From Cylindrospermum stagnale PCC 7417 (GTDB lineage: Bacteria; Cyanobacteriota; Cyanobacteriia; Cyanobacteriales; Nostocaceae): a DNA stretch of 64,000 nt. Each line of letters starts with the position of its first letter. The first letter of the stretch is position 1. Under the pieces are notes generated by a model. The model did no database searches, was not told where the DNA came from, and saw nothing but the letters and a program-made list of their open reading frames with translations. Shown one piece after another: positions 43,095 through 52,577 of this stretch. The position numbers and the translations under genes were made by a program. Location of the stretch: NCBI RefSeq assembly GCF_000317535.1, contig NC_019757.1, positions 4,801,501 through 4,865,500 on the forward strand, read 5' to 3'.

Positions 43095-44628
43095 TGCTGA
43101 TGATGAGCAAAATTTGGATGCTTATGATGATTTGATTGTGAGCATTCAAGCTAAAGAATCTGGTTTGAGTTTGCTAATAGCTGTTTGTGATGATGCTAAT
43201 TTTCGTGATGAGATTATTGCTAAGTATGAAGCAGAATTACAGTCTAAATTTCGCCTTTATCGGGTGACATTGGCACGGGGTGAACCGAGTCTCAAGGCTG
43301 CTATTTACCAACTTGTACAAAGTGAAGAATATCTGCGTCAGGGAGGAAAGGCTGTCATAACTGTAACGGGTGCTGAACAGCTTTATTTTCTCAGAATGGG
43401 GGAGGAAAGGTCAGAACAAGAGATTTTCTTCGGTTATTTACAGTGGACGAGGGAAGCTATGCGCGATTTTCCTTATCCAATTGTTATTTGGGTGACTAAC
43501 CAGATTTTGAGTAAATTGATTAAAAAAGCTTCTGATTTCTGGAGTTGGCGTGCTGGTGTATTTCACTTTGTTTCGAGAAAGAAGAATACTGTTTCTAGTA
43601 GAGAACTAGAACCCATACATTCTGTTTTAATTGAAAGTGAATTATCGGGTTTTGATGATGAAAATCCCTATTTTTTGCCGATAGAGGACTTAAGACAGTT
43701 TATCTACCAGAAGGAACAAGAGGGAATCAAAGATTCGAGTTTGGCTACTTTGTATTTCAGTCTGGGAAATATTTATAGAAGAAGGTTAGATAAGGGAGAG
43801 TATCAGGATTACAGAAAAGAACAAGAATTAGCAATTGAGTGTTTTAGCAAGGCTGTTGAAGTGCAAAAAGAATTAGATTTAGAGAAAGACTTAGCCACCA
43901 GCCTTAACAATTTAGCAGCACTCTACAAATCTCAAGGAAGATACAGCGATGCAGAACCCCTTTATCTGCAATCTTTAGAAATCAAAAAACGCCAACTGGG
44001 ACAAGACCATCCCGATGTGGCAAACAGTCTCAACAATTTAGCAGCACTCTACGAATTTCAAGGACGCTACAGCGATGCAGAACCTCTTTATCTGCAATCT
44101 TTAGAAATCTTAAAACGCCAACTGGGACAAGACCATCCCGATGTGGCAACGAGTCTCAACAATTTAGCATCACTCTACAAATCCCAAGGACGCTACAGCG
44201 ATGCAGAACCTCTTTATCTGCAATCTTTAGAAATCAGAAAACGCCAACTGGGACAAGACCATCCTAATGTGGCAACGAGTCTCAACAATTTAGCAATATT
44301 GTATGAAGCGCAAAATCAATATGCAGAAGCTGAAAATTTTTCTAAACAAGCGTTGGTGATATATCAAAAAAGTTTAGGCGAACAACACCCAGATACACAA
44401 AATGCAGCACTTACTGTAAAAATGTTGCATATAATGAAGCTTCTGTATTGCAATAAGGAAACATTGTTTGATGTTCTTAAATCTCTTGCACAACAAGCAG
44501 AGTTTCCCGCGTTTAATACAGAAGTATCGCTGGCAATGCTGGAAAAACTAGAGAGCAATCTTGATTTATTGTCAGACATTCGTGAAGCATTGCAGCAGCA
44601 AACAGAAGCATTAGATGAGGATACATAA
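43072..44628 (+). CDS. Kinesin-light-chain-type TPR protein with P-loop-less N-terminus
   Basis: It has 518 residues. The N-terminal 185 match the degenerate domain of the other modules: ESGLSLLIAVC in place of a Walker A loop, KAVITVTGAEQLYFL, and IVIWVTNQILSKLIKKASDF then WSWRAGVFHF. Four to five 42-residue TPRs follow (SLNNLAALYKSQGRYSDAEP, then LYLQSLEI.KRQLGQDHP), of the TPR_10/TPR_12 type used in many bacterial sensor proteins. The helical C-terminus has no further motif. Translation is probably coupled to the upstream ATPase through the 23-bp overlap. Likely sensor part of the pair; inference. Confidence 0.85.
   Translation: MAAKELFDADDEQNLDAYDDLIVSIQAKESGLSLLIAVCDDANFRDEIIAKYEAELQSKFRLYRVTLARGEPSLKAAIYQLVQSEEYLRQGGKAVITVTGAEQLYFLRMGEERSEQEIFFGYLQWTREAMRDFPYPIVIWVTNQILSKLIKKASDFWSWRAGVFHFVSRKKNTVSSRELEPIHSVLIESELSGFDDENPYFLPIEDLRQFIYQKEQEGIKDSSLATLYFSLGNIYRRRLDKGEYQDYRKEQELAIECFSKAVEVQKELDLEKDLATSLNNLAALYKSQGRYSDAEPLYLQSLEIKKRQLGQDHPDVANSLNNLAALYEFQGRYSDAEPLYLQSLEILKRQLGQDHPDVATSLNNLASLYKSQGRYSDAEPLYLQSLEIRKRQLGQDHPNVATSLNNLAILYEAQNQYAEAENFSKQALVIYQKSLGEQHPDTQNAALTVKMLHIMKLLYCNKETLFDVLKSLAQQAEFPAFNTEVSLAMLEKLESNLDLLSDIREALQQQTEALDEDT
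43900..44290 (+). repeat. 126-bp coding tandem repeat
   Basis: Three highly similar and one or two weaker 126-bp units encode 42-residue TPRs. DNA identity is high enough (for example CGCTACAGCGATGCAGAACC repeated) to suggest recent expansion. Confidence 0.8.
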
Positions 44629-45159
44629 AGATATTAATTGGCTGCTGCTGCGTCTCGTCTCTAGCGGCAGAGCCGCACTGATTGCATTCCCAGTCGGAGA
44701 CTCTTAACGAGATTTTAAAAGGGTTTTTGCTTAAGTTGAGCGAATACCTTGTCTTTTATAATCTTGAATTGGGATGCGATGATTTTTTAGACTTCTAGAA
44801 CTTAACGGACAGGAAGTAGCAAATATGGAGTATTGTTTGTGTGATTAAATGTCTTAATTTGTGCGTTAGGGAACGCACCCTACGGGTAGTAAGTAGGTGA
44901 AAAGAAATCAAACTATGTTTTGTAAAGTAAAAAATGTTGAAATTAGCTCGTAGTGAGTGGCTGCGTAGCGTCAACCACAGGAGATAGAGAGGGCTAAAGC
45001 CCTTACTACAAACCTTTAATTATTTACGTTGCTCTATTTATTTTGATGTTTTATATATATTGTAGGTTTTACTTGGGGTTGGGCGATCGCATTTTTTGAT
45101 AAAAATCCCATGTAGAATTTTCGCTCTACTCAACCCAGGAGCTAATGGCAGCAAAGGTT
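44629..45159. other. Gap made largely of dispersed repeats
   Basis: Pieces include 44655-44710 (GCATTCCCAGTCGGAGACTC type), the 98-bp element at 44794-44891, and a GTAGTGAGTGGCTGCGTAGC block near 44948-45016. No gene seen. Confidence 0.5.
44794..44891 (+). repeat. 98-bp dispersed element, copy 1
   Basis: It begins TCTAGAACTTAACGGACAGG and ends GTGCGTTAGGGAACGCACCC plus TACGGGTAGT. An inverted copy of about 85 percent identity by eye is at 54691-54788. The end contains the hairpin GTGCGTT / AACGCAC. Confidence 0.7.
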
Positions 45160-46284
45160 TTAATCGGTTCGGCTGTGGATATATGCCTGTATTTGGTCAA
45201 AAACTCCGCCGTCTTTAAAGAATTTCTCTTGGACAGCACTCCAACCCCCTAATGTCTGAACTGTAAATAATTTGTTGATGGGGGGATACTTGCGGGAAAA
45301 CTCCTGAACTAAGGTGGGGTTGAATGGTCGAAATCCAACTTTGGCAAATTCTCGCTGTGCTTCTGGGGTGTAGAGAAACTTTACAAAGGCTTCTGCTACC
45401 TGTCGTGTTCCCCGACGGTCAACATTTTTATCTACTACTGCAATGGGGTTGTCGATGGAAATATTGATTTGGGGAATTACGGAAAAGTTATCTTTTGCTA
45501 ACCCTTCTTGGGAAGCTAGAATTAACTCGTTTTCATAGTTGATGAGTACGTCTCCCTGTTTGCGTCTGAGGAAGATGTCGGTTGCGTCTCGCGCATCTTT
45601 GGCTAAGACGTTGACATTTTCATAAACCCTAGTAACAAAGTCTAATGCTTGTGCTTCTGTTCCCCCGGTTTGGGTGACTGAACCCCAAAAAGCTAAGAAA
45701 TTCCAGCGTGCAATCCCTGATGTTTTTGGGTCAGCAGTGACTACAGAAACCCCAGTATTACCTAAATCTGCCCAAGTGCGGATGTTTTTAGGATTGCCGG
45801 CACGGGTGACAATGACACCGATTGTACTGGTGACAATGCTATGATTTGGTGCTTCTTGCTCCCAACCTGGTTGGATTAAACCAGCTTTCTGAATGTGGTT
45901 GATATCTAGTGACAGTGCTAGATGTACTACATCGGCGGGGAGTCCATTGACTACAGCACTGGCTTGAGTACTGGAGCCAGCATTACTGAGCCGAAACCTG
46001 ACTTCTTGGTTCTGTTCCTGCTGCCATTTGTGTTGAAATAGGGGAATGATGTTTGCATAAGCTGCTCGTGTGACGGCAAAGGAGACTATGTTAAGTTCAA
46101 TGGGTTTGTTTTTTTGGCTCACCAGTTGTGTCTGGCTATTCAGGGATTGTTCTGCCAAGTCTGTATCTTTTTTGCAGGCAGAGATGAGTAGACAAAAACC
46201 AAGGCTGACTGCTAGCAGCATGGTAAAGGCTCGCTTGCTAGGTCGTTTCAATACTTGAGATAACTGAAATAGATGATTCAACAT
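45160..46284 (-). CDS. sbpA: Sulfate ABC transporter substrate-binding protein
   Basis: Periplasmic sulfate-binding lipoprotein, 374 residues from ATG 46284 (MLNHLFQLSQVLKRPSKRAF), with lipobox LLISAC. Family features: VSFAVTRAAY, LSNAGSSTQASAVVNGLPAD, ADLGNTGVSVVTADPKTSG and WNFLAFWGS. The frame is open 84 bp further upstream but that part lacks a signal-peptide pattern. The permease and ATPase genes are not beside it. It is divergent from a hybrid histidine kinase, 179 bp apart. The exact subtype (Sbp or CysP) is not resolved. Confidence 0.88.
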   Translation of the reverse strand: MLNHLFQLSQVLKRPSKRAFTMLLAVSLGFCLLISACKKDTDLAEQSLNSQTQLVSQKNKPIELNIVSFAVTRAAYANIIPLFQHKWQQEQNQEVRFRLSNAGSSTQASAVVNGLPADVVHLALSLDINHIQKAGLIQPGWEQEAPNHSIVTSTIGVIVTRAGNPKNIRTWADLGNTGVSVVTADPKTSGIARWNFLAFWGSVTQTGGTEAQALDFVTRVYENVNVLAKDARDATDIFLRRKQGDVLINYENELILASQEGLAKDNFSVIPQINISIDNPIAVVDKNVDRRGTRQVAEAFVKFLYTPEAQREFAKVGFRPFNPTLVQEFSRKYPPINKLFTVQTLGGWSAVQEKFFKDGGVFDQIQAYIHSRTD

Positions 46285-46463
46285 ACCTGAGAGTGAGTAT
46301 TTGCGCGTATTCCTCCAGGAATGCCAGTTACTTGATTGACGATACGACACAGAGAAATTCCTCAGCAATTACCTGTAATAATTAATTATACGGTAACTCG
46401 ATAGAGTTGCTGTGGTTTATATTAGATAGATCACAATAAAAATTTCATACCTCCATACACCGC

Positions 46464-49400
46464 ATGTCCTTATTTCCAGAAAAACTTGTCTTCAAGATGA
46501 AGGGATCAATCACCCGTGAAACCTTGATCAAGATGGCGGTGAGGATTGCCCTGGTGATCGTTGGATCTACGGGAATAAGTTACTTACATATAATGTCTAC
46601 TCTGGAAAGCCAGACTCAGAGACAGCTAGAGAAATATATTACCGAACGGGGACAGCGGGAAAGTAGTATTTTTCTGTTGACAAAAGACAACCATGCTGTG
46701 TTGGAGCAAGATTTGCGGCGAAGACTGGATGAGGTTAACAATCGCCAATCAGACTTTGAGCGGTTGTTGGTGCGATCGCCTGATGGTGTCATTCGTAATC
46801 AACCCAAAGGCTTTGACCGCAGCCGTCAACCGAGTGTTTTCATTGACAAAAATCTTGCCATCACCCCAGAAATTCGCGATCGCGTCCTCACTTTTTATGA
46901 CCTGGTGATGACTTACGGCCCCTCTTGGCGTAGCCGCTTTCAAAATACTTATATTAATGCTCCAGAAAATTTCATGGTGATGTACTGGCCAGAAGTCCCT
47001 TGGGCAGAAAATGCCACTGCTGACCAAGGCATTCCCAAAGAAGAATATTTTTGGATTGCTGACAAAAAGCATAATCCAGCCCGTGAAACAGTTTGCACAG
47101 CACTCTACTACGATCAGGTTGCTAGAGATTGGACTGTCTCTTGTGAAACACCAATCGATATTAAGGGCAAGCAGATTGCCACCGTAGGACACGATATTGT
47201 TTTGAATGAACTGCTTGATCGCACCTTGAAAGATCGGTTGCAAGGCACTTACAACATGATTTTTCGGGGAGATGGTCGCTTGATTGCCCATCCAGAAAAG
47301 GGGGATGAGATCAAGCAAAAGCTAGGAAAATTTAATATTCTTAATTCTGGAGATCCACATCTGGTGCGGATTTTTCAGTTGGTGAAAGACCTGAAACCTG
47401 GACAGGTAGTGGTGGAAAATTTTCAGGATAACGAGTATTTAGCGATCGCCAAACTTGACATTCCCAACTGGTACTTTGTCACAGTCTTTCCCAAATCAAT
47501 ACTGGCGGGTTTGGCTTTCGATAACGCCCGCTTTATACTCATTTTGGGCTGGCTTTCCCTGCTGATTGAGGTGACAATACTCTGCTTTGTCCTCCGTCAA
47601 CAGGTTGCATCTCCCCTAAATAACTTAATTGTGGCAACGGATCAGATTACAGCCGGCGATTTCAATATCCAACTGGATACCACAAGACTTGATGAACTGG
47701 GAAGACTGGCACATTCTTTCAATGTAATGGCGGGGGAGGTTTATGCACGTGAAGCCAGACTCAAGCAGGCCCAGGAAGCACTCCAGGCAACCGATAAACT
47801 CAAGGATGAATTTTTAGCCAACACCTCCCACGAACTCCGGACACCGCTGAATGGGATTATTGGCATTGCCGAATCACTGATTGATGGGGTGACAGGTAAA
47901 CTGCCAGCTAGCACAATTTCTAATCTAGCGATGATTGCCAGTAGCGGTCGGCGATTAGCGACACTTGTGAATGATATTCTGGATTTCTCCAAACTCAGAC
48001 ACCAGACAATTGAACTGCAACTCAAGCCTGTAGCGGTGCGAGAAATTGTCGAAGTGGTATTGACCCTTAACCGACTGTTGATTGATAAAAAGCATCTACA
48101 ACTGGTAAACGCGATTCCCGACGATTTGCCTTTGGTGAGTGCGGATGAAAATCGCCTCCAGCAAATTTTATATAACTTGATTGGGAATGCCATTAAATTT
48201 ACTGACAGTGGCAGCGTGCAAGTATCTGCACAGTTAATTAGTAGCGAGGTAGATGGGGAAGAATCCCAGATTGCCATCACCATTTCTGATACTGGCATCG
48301 GTATCCCATCCGAGAAAGTAGACCGGATTTTTGAGTCGTTTGAGCAGGCTGATGGTTCTACAGCCAGGATTTACGGTGGTACAGGTTTGGGGCTAGCTAT
48401 CTCTAAGAAGTTGGTCGAGTTGCACGGTGGAGAAATTCGCGTTGAATCGGTGATTGATCAAGGTTCGCGATTTACCTTTACCCTACCAGTTAGCCAGATA
48501 TCGGAGGTTAGCAGTCAGGGTGTTTTGGTATCCAGCAGATATCAATTTTCCCCTGTGCATGACTCTTTAGTTTCTGAAGCTGAGGCGATTGCGCCGAATG
48601 CAGCGCCAGATGCGATCGCTAAAAATAGACAACCTGCAACAAACAACCCTGAATGGTCAATCCTGATTGTGGATGATGAACCAGTCAACCGTCAGGTTTT
48701 AGTCAATCATTTATCCCTTTACAACTATGAAATTACCGAGGCGGCTTCTGGTATTGAAGCTCTAGCTATACTGGAGGGCGGACTGAAACCTGATTTAATT
48801 TTGCTAGATGTGATGATGCCGCGAATGACAGGCTATGACGTCACGCGCCAAATTCGCCAAACCTGGCAAGCATCGGAGTTACCGATTGTATTACTAACTG
48901 CCAGGAACCAAGTTTCTGATTTGGTGGTTGGCTTCGAGGCAGGAGCCAATGATTACCTAACCAAGCCAATCTCCAAAGATGAACTACTAGCACGGATTAA
49001 AGTCCATTGCTCCCAAGCGGCTATATTCTTGGAAAATTCCCGGCTATACCAGGATTTACAAGCATCGGAAGTGAGAGAACGCGATCGCGCTTTGCACCTT
49101 GAGCAGTCTCTGCAACTTCTCCAGCAAACCCAACTCCAGCTTGTGCAGAGTGAAAAAATGGCGAGTATTGGTCAACTTGTGGCTGGAGTCGCCCACGAAA
49201 TTAACAATCCACTGGGCTTTATTACAGGTAATTTGAGTCATGCCGAAGCATTTATTCAAGATTTAATTCGTCTGTTGGAACTCTATCGGCAGCAATATCC
49301 CCAGCCTGCACCAGTAATTGCCGCCCAAATCGAGGCGGTTGATTTGCCGTACTTGATAGAAGATTTGCCCCAGTTAATCACCTCTCTCAAAACTGGCACA

Positions 49401-49961
49401 GATCGCATCTGCGAAATTAGCACCTCCTTACGAATCTTCTCACGGGCAGATACCACAACTAAGGTTGCCTTTAATCTGCATGAGGGGATTAACAGCAGCT
49501 TAATGATTTTGAAACATCGCCTCAAAGCTAATAATCGGCGTTCTAAGATTGAGGTGAGCAAAGAATATGGAGATTTACCGCTAGTCAATTGCTATCCTGG
49601 ACAACTCAACCAAGTATTTCTCAATCTGCTAGGCAATGGGATTGATGCCATAGATGAGTCGATTCAGGGGCAGTCCTACGAAGCAATTCAGACTAATCCC
49701 AAGAGAATTATCATCCGCACCGAACTATCTCAGGATCGACAGTGGGCACGCATATACATCAAGGACAACGGACTGGGGATGACTGAAGCAGTGAAGCAGA
49801 AGATATTTGACCATCTGTTCACTACCAAACCCGTTGGACAAGGTACAGGGTTGGGCTTGTCAATCAGTTATCAAATTGTCGTAGAAAAACATGGTGGCCA
49901 GCTACTCTGTGTTTCCTCCCCAGGAGAGGGCGCAGAATTTGTCATTCAGATTCCAGTTTAG
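46464..49961 (+). CDS. Hybrid histidine kinase with two transmitter modules
   Basis: It has 1165 residues. A membrane helix near 24-42 and another near 355-377 flank an extracellular Cache-like sensor domain. HAMP follows, then HisKA with SHELRTPLNG (His456), HATPase with NLIGNAIKF and DTGIGIP, a receiver domain with phospho-Asp782 in LILLDVMMPR, a coiled coil, then a second kinase core GVAHEINNPLGF (His911) with DNGLGM and GTGLGLSIS. Two transmitters around one receiver are unusual. Divergent from the sulfate-binding gene, so a link to sulfate is possible but unproven. A repeat-like GC-rich piece is read in frame near 46915-46940. Confidence 0.92.
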   Translation: MSLFPEKLVFKMKGSITRETLIKMAVRIALVIVGSTGISYLHIMSTLESQTQRQLEKYITERGQRESSIFLLTKDNHAVLEQDLRRRLDEVNNRQSDFERLLVRSPDGVIRNQPKGFDRSRQPSVFIDKNLAITPEIRDRVLTFYDLVMTYGPSWRSRFQNTYINAPENFMVMYWPEVPWAENATADQGIPKEEYFWIADKKHNPARETVCTALYYDQVARDWTVSCETPIDIKGKQIATVGHDIVLNELLDRTLKDRLQGTYNMIFRGDGRLIAHPEKGDEIKQKLGKFNILNSGDPHLVRIFQLVKDLKPGQVVVENFQDNEYLAIAKLDIPNWYFVTVFPKSILAGLAFDNARFILILGWLSLLIEVTILCFVLRQQVASPLNNLIVATDQITAGDFNIQLDTTRLDELGRLAHSFNVMAGEVYAREARLKQAQEALQATDKLKDEFLANTSHELRTPLNGIIGIAESLIDGVTGKLPASTISNLAMIASSGRRLATLVNDILDFSKLRHQTIELQLKPVAVREIVEVVLTLNRLLIDKKHLQLVNAIPDDLPLVSADENRLQQILYNLIGNAIKFTDSGSVQVSAQLISSEVDGEESQIAITISDTGIGIPSEKVDRIFESFEQADGSTARIYGGTGLGLAISKKLVELHGGEIRVESVIDQGSRFTFTLPVSQISEVSSQGVLVSSRYQFSPVHDSLVSEAEAIAPNAAPDAIAKNRQPATNNPEWSILIVDDEPVNRQVLVNHLSLYNYEITEAASGIEALAILEGGLKPDLILLDVMMPRMTGYDVTRQIRQTWQASELPIVLLTARNQVSDLVVGFEAGANDYLTKPISKDELLARIKVHCSQAAIFLENSRLYQDLQASEVRERDRALHLEQSLQLLQQTQLQLVQSEKMASIGQLVAGVAHEINNPLGFITGNLSHAEAFIQDLIRLLELYRQQYPQPAPVIAAQIEAVDLPYLIEDLPQLITSLKTGTDRICEISTSLRIFSRADTTTKVAFNLHEGINSSLMILKHRLKANNRRSKIEVSKEYGDLPLVNCYPGQLNQVFLNLLGNGIDAIDESIQGQSYEAIQTNPKRIIIRTELSQDRQWARIYIKDNGLGMTEAVKQKIFDHLFTTKPVGQGTGLGLSISYQIVVEKHGGQLLCVSSPGEGAEFVIQIPV

Positions 49962-50051
49962 GAAGATGCAGCAAGCAGCTTTCTAATTAGACCAATTTGA
50001 AAAAACAATGTGACAGATACAAGCCCGGAAACCCTATTAAATCAAGCTTTC

Positions 50052-50079
50052 TGAATTTTGAATTTTGAATTTTGAATTG
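50052..50079. repeat. Heptanucleotide tandem repeat (GAATTTT)
   Basis: Three to four copies of a 7-bp unit directly downstream of the small gene at 50083 on the reverse strand. Such short tandem repeats are typical of heterocyst-forming cyanobacteria. Confidence 0.8.
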
Positions 50080-50082
50080 GTA

Positions 50083-50325
50083 TTACATCCTGCCTTGTGC
50101 CATCACTTGTTGCAGATGGTGGCGAACTTCTTGCGCTTGCTGAATTTCTGACTGCCGCAATTTCTGGAACAATTCTACACAAGGCTGGGAGTTAGCTTGC
50201 TGTGCATCTTGAATGTAAATTTCGTAAGCCTTAACTGCTTCTGCCTTGTTGTGCAACACGGTGACAAAGTCGTATTCCAAGTTGCTAATCGGTTCTTCAG
50301 AATGTCCGTTACCTGTAGTAGTCAT
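50083..50325 (-). CDS. Small helical hypothetical protein
   Basis: It has 80 residues, MTTTGNGHSEEPISNLEYDF, then helices (VTVLHNKAEAVKAYEIYIQD and LFQKLRQSEIQQAQEVRHHL). GGGAG precedes the ATG on the reverse strand. The helical pattern with His and Glu is faintly like ferritin-like proteins, but no diiron motif is convincing. Similar small proteins occur in other cyanobacteria from memory. Function unknown. Confidence 0.75.
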   Translation of the reverse strand: MTTTGNGHSEEPISNLEYDFVTVLHNKAEAVKAYEIYIQDAQQANSQPCVELFQKLRQSEIQQAQEVRHHLQQVMAQGRM

Positions 50326-50546
50326 ATATTTACGCTCCCTTAGGTTTCTAATAAATTTATACTCATCCCCAAGGAGTCATTCATCTGCCTAAAAGCGGAG
50401 TCGAAAGGATAGATACCGCACTGCGTGACGCTACGCTAACGCCGTGTAGAACAGGCGAGACGCCCGTTCTACAAGAAAACCATCATGCACAAACAAATTT
50501 AGCCGTGCTACGCTAATACGGTCATTTAATCTTTCTGTTGGCTGAT

Positions 50547-51101
50547 TTACGCCAGCGGCTGATTTTCATCACAGTTACGTGAATACTGAAATTCTAGATT
50601 GCTGTCCCGGTCACTACTATCTGAATAGGTCAGCGGGCAAAATTTTGTATTAGCACTGATGCAATCCATGTGTGGCGTTTTTGCACATACTACTAATAAC
50701 CCACCCAAAATTAACAATAAGCCGCAAATGGCTGCTGTTTGCATTCCAGAAATTTCTAGGGCGCCGTGAACCACTACTTCCCGTAGCAAAGATACAATTG
50801 TTACTTCTACTGCTACTCCCACAGAAATACTATGTTCTTGTAAGTAGACCATCAGGAGGCGAAATAACTCCACTAAAATCAATACAAAGAGTATTTTTGC
50901 TGTCACTGTTTTATAGTCTAGTGACTGGGAAAGAGCGGTAAATATCCCCCACAATTGTATCAACATGACGGCGAACAATCCAAAACACAAGACAATCACA
51001 ATTAAGTCTTGGAAAGCCTCCATGTTACGAACTATTGAATGCCGGTCAAGCCAGCGATCGTAAAATAAAAACCGACTCTTGAAGCGCTTTTGCTTGTACA
51101 T
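50547..51101 (-). CDS. PsiE-family membrane protein
   Basis: It has 184 residues from ATG 51101 (MYKQKRFKSRFLFYD); AGGA lies at good distance. An ATG two codons upstream is also possible. Four membrane helices are visible (DLIVIVLCFGLFAVMLIQLW, ILFVLILVELFRLLMVYL, VAVEVTIVSLLREVVV, AAICGLLLILGGLLVV), with the family pattern of an N-terminal amphipathic part and paired helices. PsiE proteins are phosphate-starvation inducible in enterobacteria; the role in cyanobacteria is not known. The C-terminal 40 residues are polar and unlike the family. Confidence 0.8.
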   Translation of the reverse strand: MYKQKRFKSRFLFYDRWLDRHSIVRNMEAFQDLIVIVLCFGLFAVMLIQLWGIFTALSQSLDYKTVTAKILFVLILVELFRLLMVYLQEHSISVGVAVEVTIVSLLREVVVHGALEISGMQTAAICGLLLILGGLLVVCAKTPHMDCISANTKFCPLTYSDSSDRDSNLEFQYSRNCDENQPLA

Positions 51102-51186
51102 TTCCATTCCTATTAGGACTAGCTCAGACCACACCAGCCTTTTAACCCAATTATCTTAATATTAAGCAGTATTAAGGTTTTGCGCC

Positions 51187-52113
51187 TCAGCGAGGTTGGT
51201 AATTTAAAGTTTGTGCTTGTTGCAACCATTGATTAGCTTTGGTTGCCCACTGGGGATTACCCTGAGCATTAAATAAATCTTTGGCATATTGGAATACTTG
51301 CGCCGCTTCAGCATACTGTTTTAACTGGATAAAAACTAACCCTGCACCATAATAAGCGTTGGCATAGTTAGTGTTAGCTGTGGCTGAGTTTCTGAAAGCT
51401 GCTAAGGCTTCGGGATATTTGCCCTGATTGAACAAAATTGAGGCAAGATTGTAGTGAGCTTCTGGATATTTGGGATTGATTTTGATTGCTTTTTTAAAGG
51501 CTTCTTTGGCTTGGTCAATTTTACCTTGTTGGAGATAAGATACTCCCAAGTGGTAGGCGGGTTCCGGGGCGTTTTGGCTATATTCTGTGGCTTTTTTAAA
51601 GGAGGCGATCGCCTTTTGCCAATCTTTTTGCTGCTCTCCTAGCAAGCCTAAGTTATAGTGAGCAAAGCCCAGCTTGGGTTCCAGTTCTATCGCCCGTTGT
51701 AAGTAATCGTTGGCTAACTGTAAGTTATTCCCTTCTAATAATGCGCCGCCTAAATTGGCGAAAGCGGCAGCAAACTGAGGATCTGCCTGGGTTGCTTGAT
51801 AAAATGCATCTGCCGCAGGTTGTAATTGTCCCGCTTGTCGCAGTGCTAAACCCAAATTATATTGTGCTGGTGCTAATGTCGGATCTAACTGGGTTGCTTG
51901 GCGAAAAAAGGCGATCGCATCTTGCACTTTCCCGGTCTGAATCGCCTGTAAGCCTTGATTTAATGCGTCTGTGGCAGCTTGATTGCCAGTTTGTGCCAGT
52001 AACGGGTGTTGGAGTGAAGGGTAAAGGATGCTTGCACTCACTAAGAGCAAACTTAATATTTTAGGTTGCCATCTTCTGTGATTTGTGAAAATTCTTTTTG
52101 AACTAACCGCCAA
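51187..52113 (-). CDS. Secreted or lumenal TPR protein
   Basis: From TTG 52113 it has 308 residues: a signal-peptide-like start (HRRWQPKILSLLLVSASIL, ending LLAQTG) and seven TPRs of the A.YNLG.A..Q.....A...F..A type. Such proteins often help photosystem or envelope assembly. The frame stays open to an ATG at 52314, but that extension (for example YSLGVLQPFGHRCCAGVLAV) is translated dispersed repeat and has no protein character, so I prefer the shorter form. The true start may have been lost or moved by the repeat. Confidence 0.75.
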   Translation of the reverse strand: MAVSSKRIFTNHRRWQPKILSLLLVSASILYPSLQHPLLAQTGNQAATDALNQGLQAIQTGKVQDAIAFFRQATQLDPTLAPAQYNLGLALRQAGQLQPAADAFYQATQADPQFAAAFANLGGALLEGNNLQLANDYLQRAIELEPKLGFAHYNLGLLGEQQKDWQKAIASFKKATEYSQNAPEPAYHLGVSYLQQGKIDQAKEAFKKAIKINPKYPEAHYNLASILFNQGKYPEALAAFRNSATANTNYANAYYGAGLVFIQLKQYAEAAQVFQYAKDLFNAQGNPQWATKANQWLQQAQTLNYQPR

Positions 52114-52155
52114 GACGCCCGCGCAGCAGCGATGCCCGAAGGGCTGTAGGACGCC
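52098..52155. repeat. Dispersed repeat at the start of the TPR gene
   Basis: Reverse complement of the type found at 760-812 (core CTACAGCCCTTCGGGCATCG on the reverse strand). It covers the likely translation start of the TPR gene. Confidence 0.7.
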
Positions 52156-52577
52156 AAGAGAATAGGGAAGAGAGAATCTGACGAATGATTTTGGATGGTT
52201 GTACAAACGAGGTCTGTATGGGGGGATTGAGAGAATATTCGGGGTAATGGAAGTGTAAGGGAATGAGGGATATTTAAAGAAGGATAATTTCATGATTTTG
52301 CTGATTTGTAACACTTTTTGATTAGTTTCCTCGATAAAAAGTTATGTGATAGCTGAATTCGTTTACAAAAGTATTTAATTCAGAATTTAAATTAGAAGTT
52401 CTTAACTTTTCTTAAGCTAAATCTTACAACAGAATACAATTTTTTGTGCTTCAGATTAAAGGGAGGATAATAACAAGTTAAAGAAGGGATAATTCACCCT
52501 GAAGAATAGCTCTGAATTTATCCCGGAAATACACAGGATAATGCAGGTAAGCGTTGCTTAACCGCAGAGGAGGTTTT

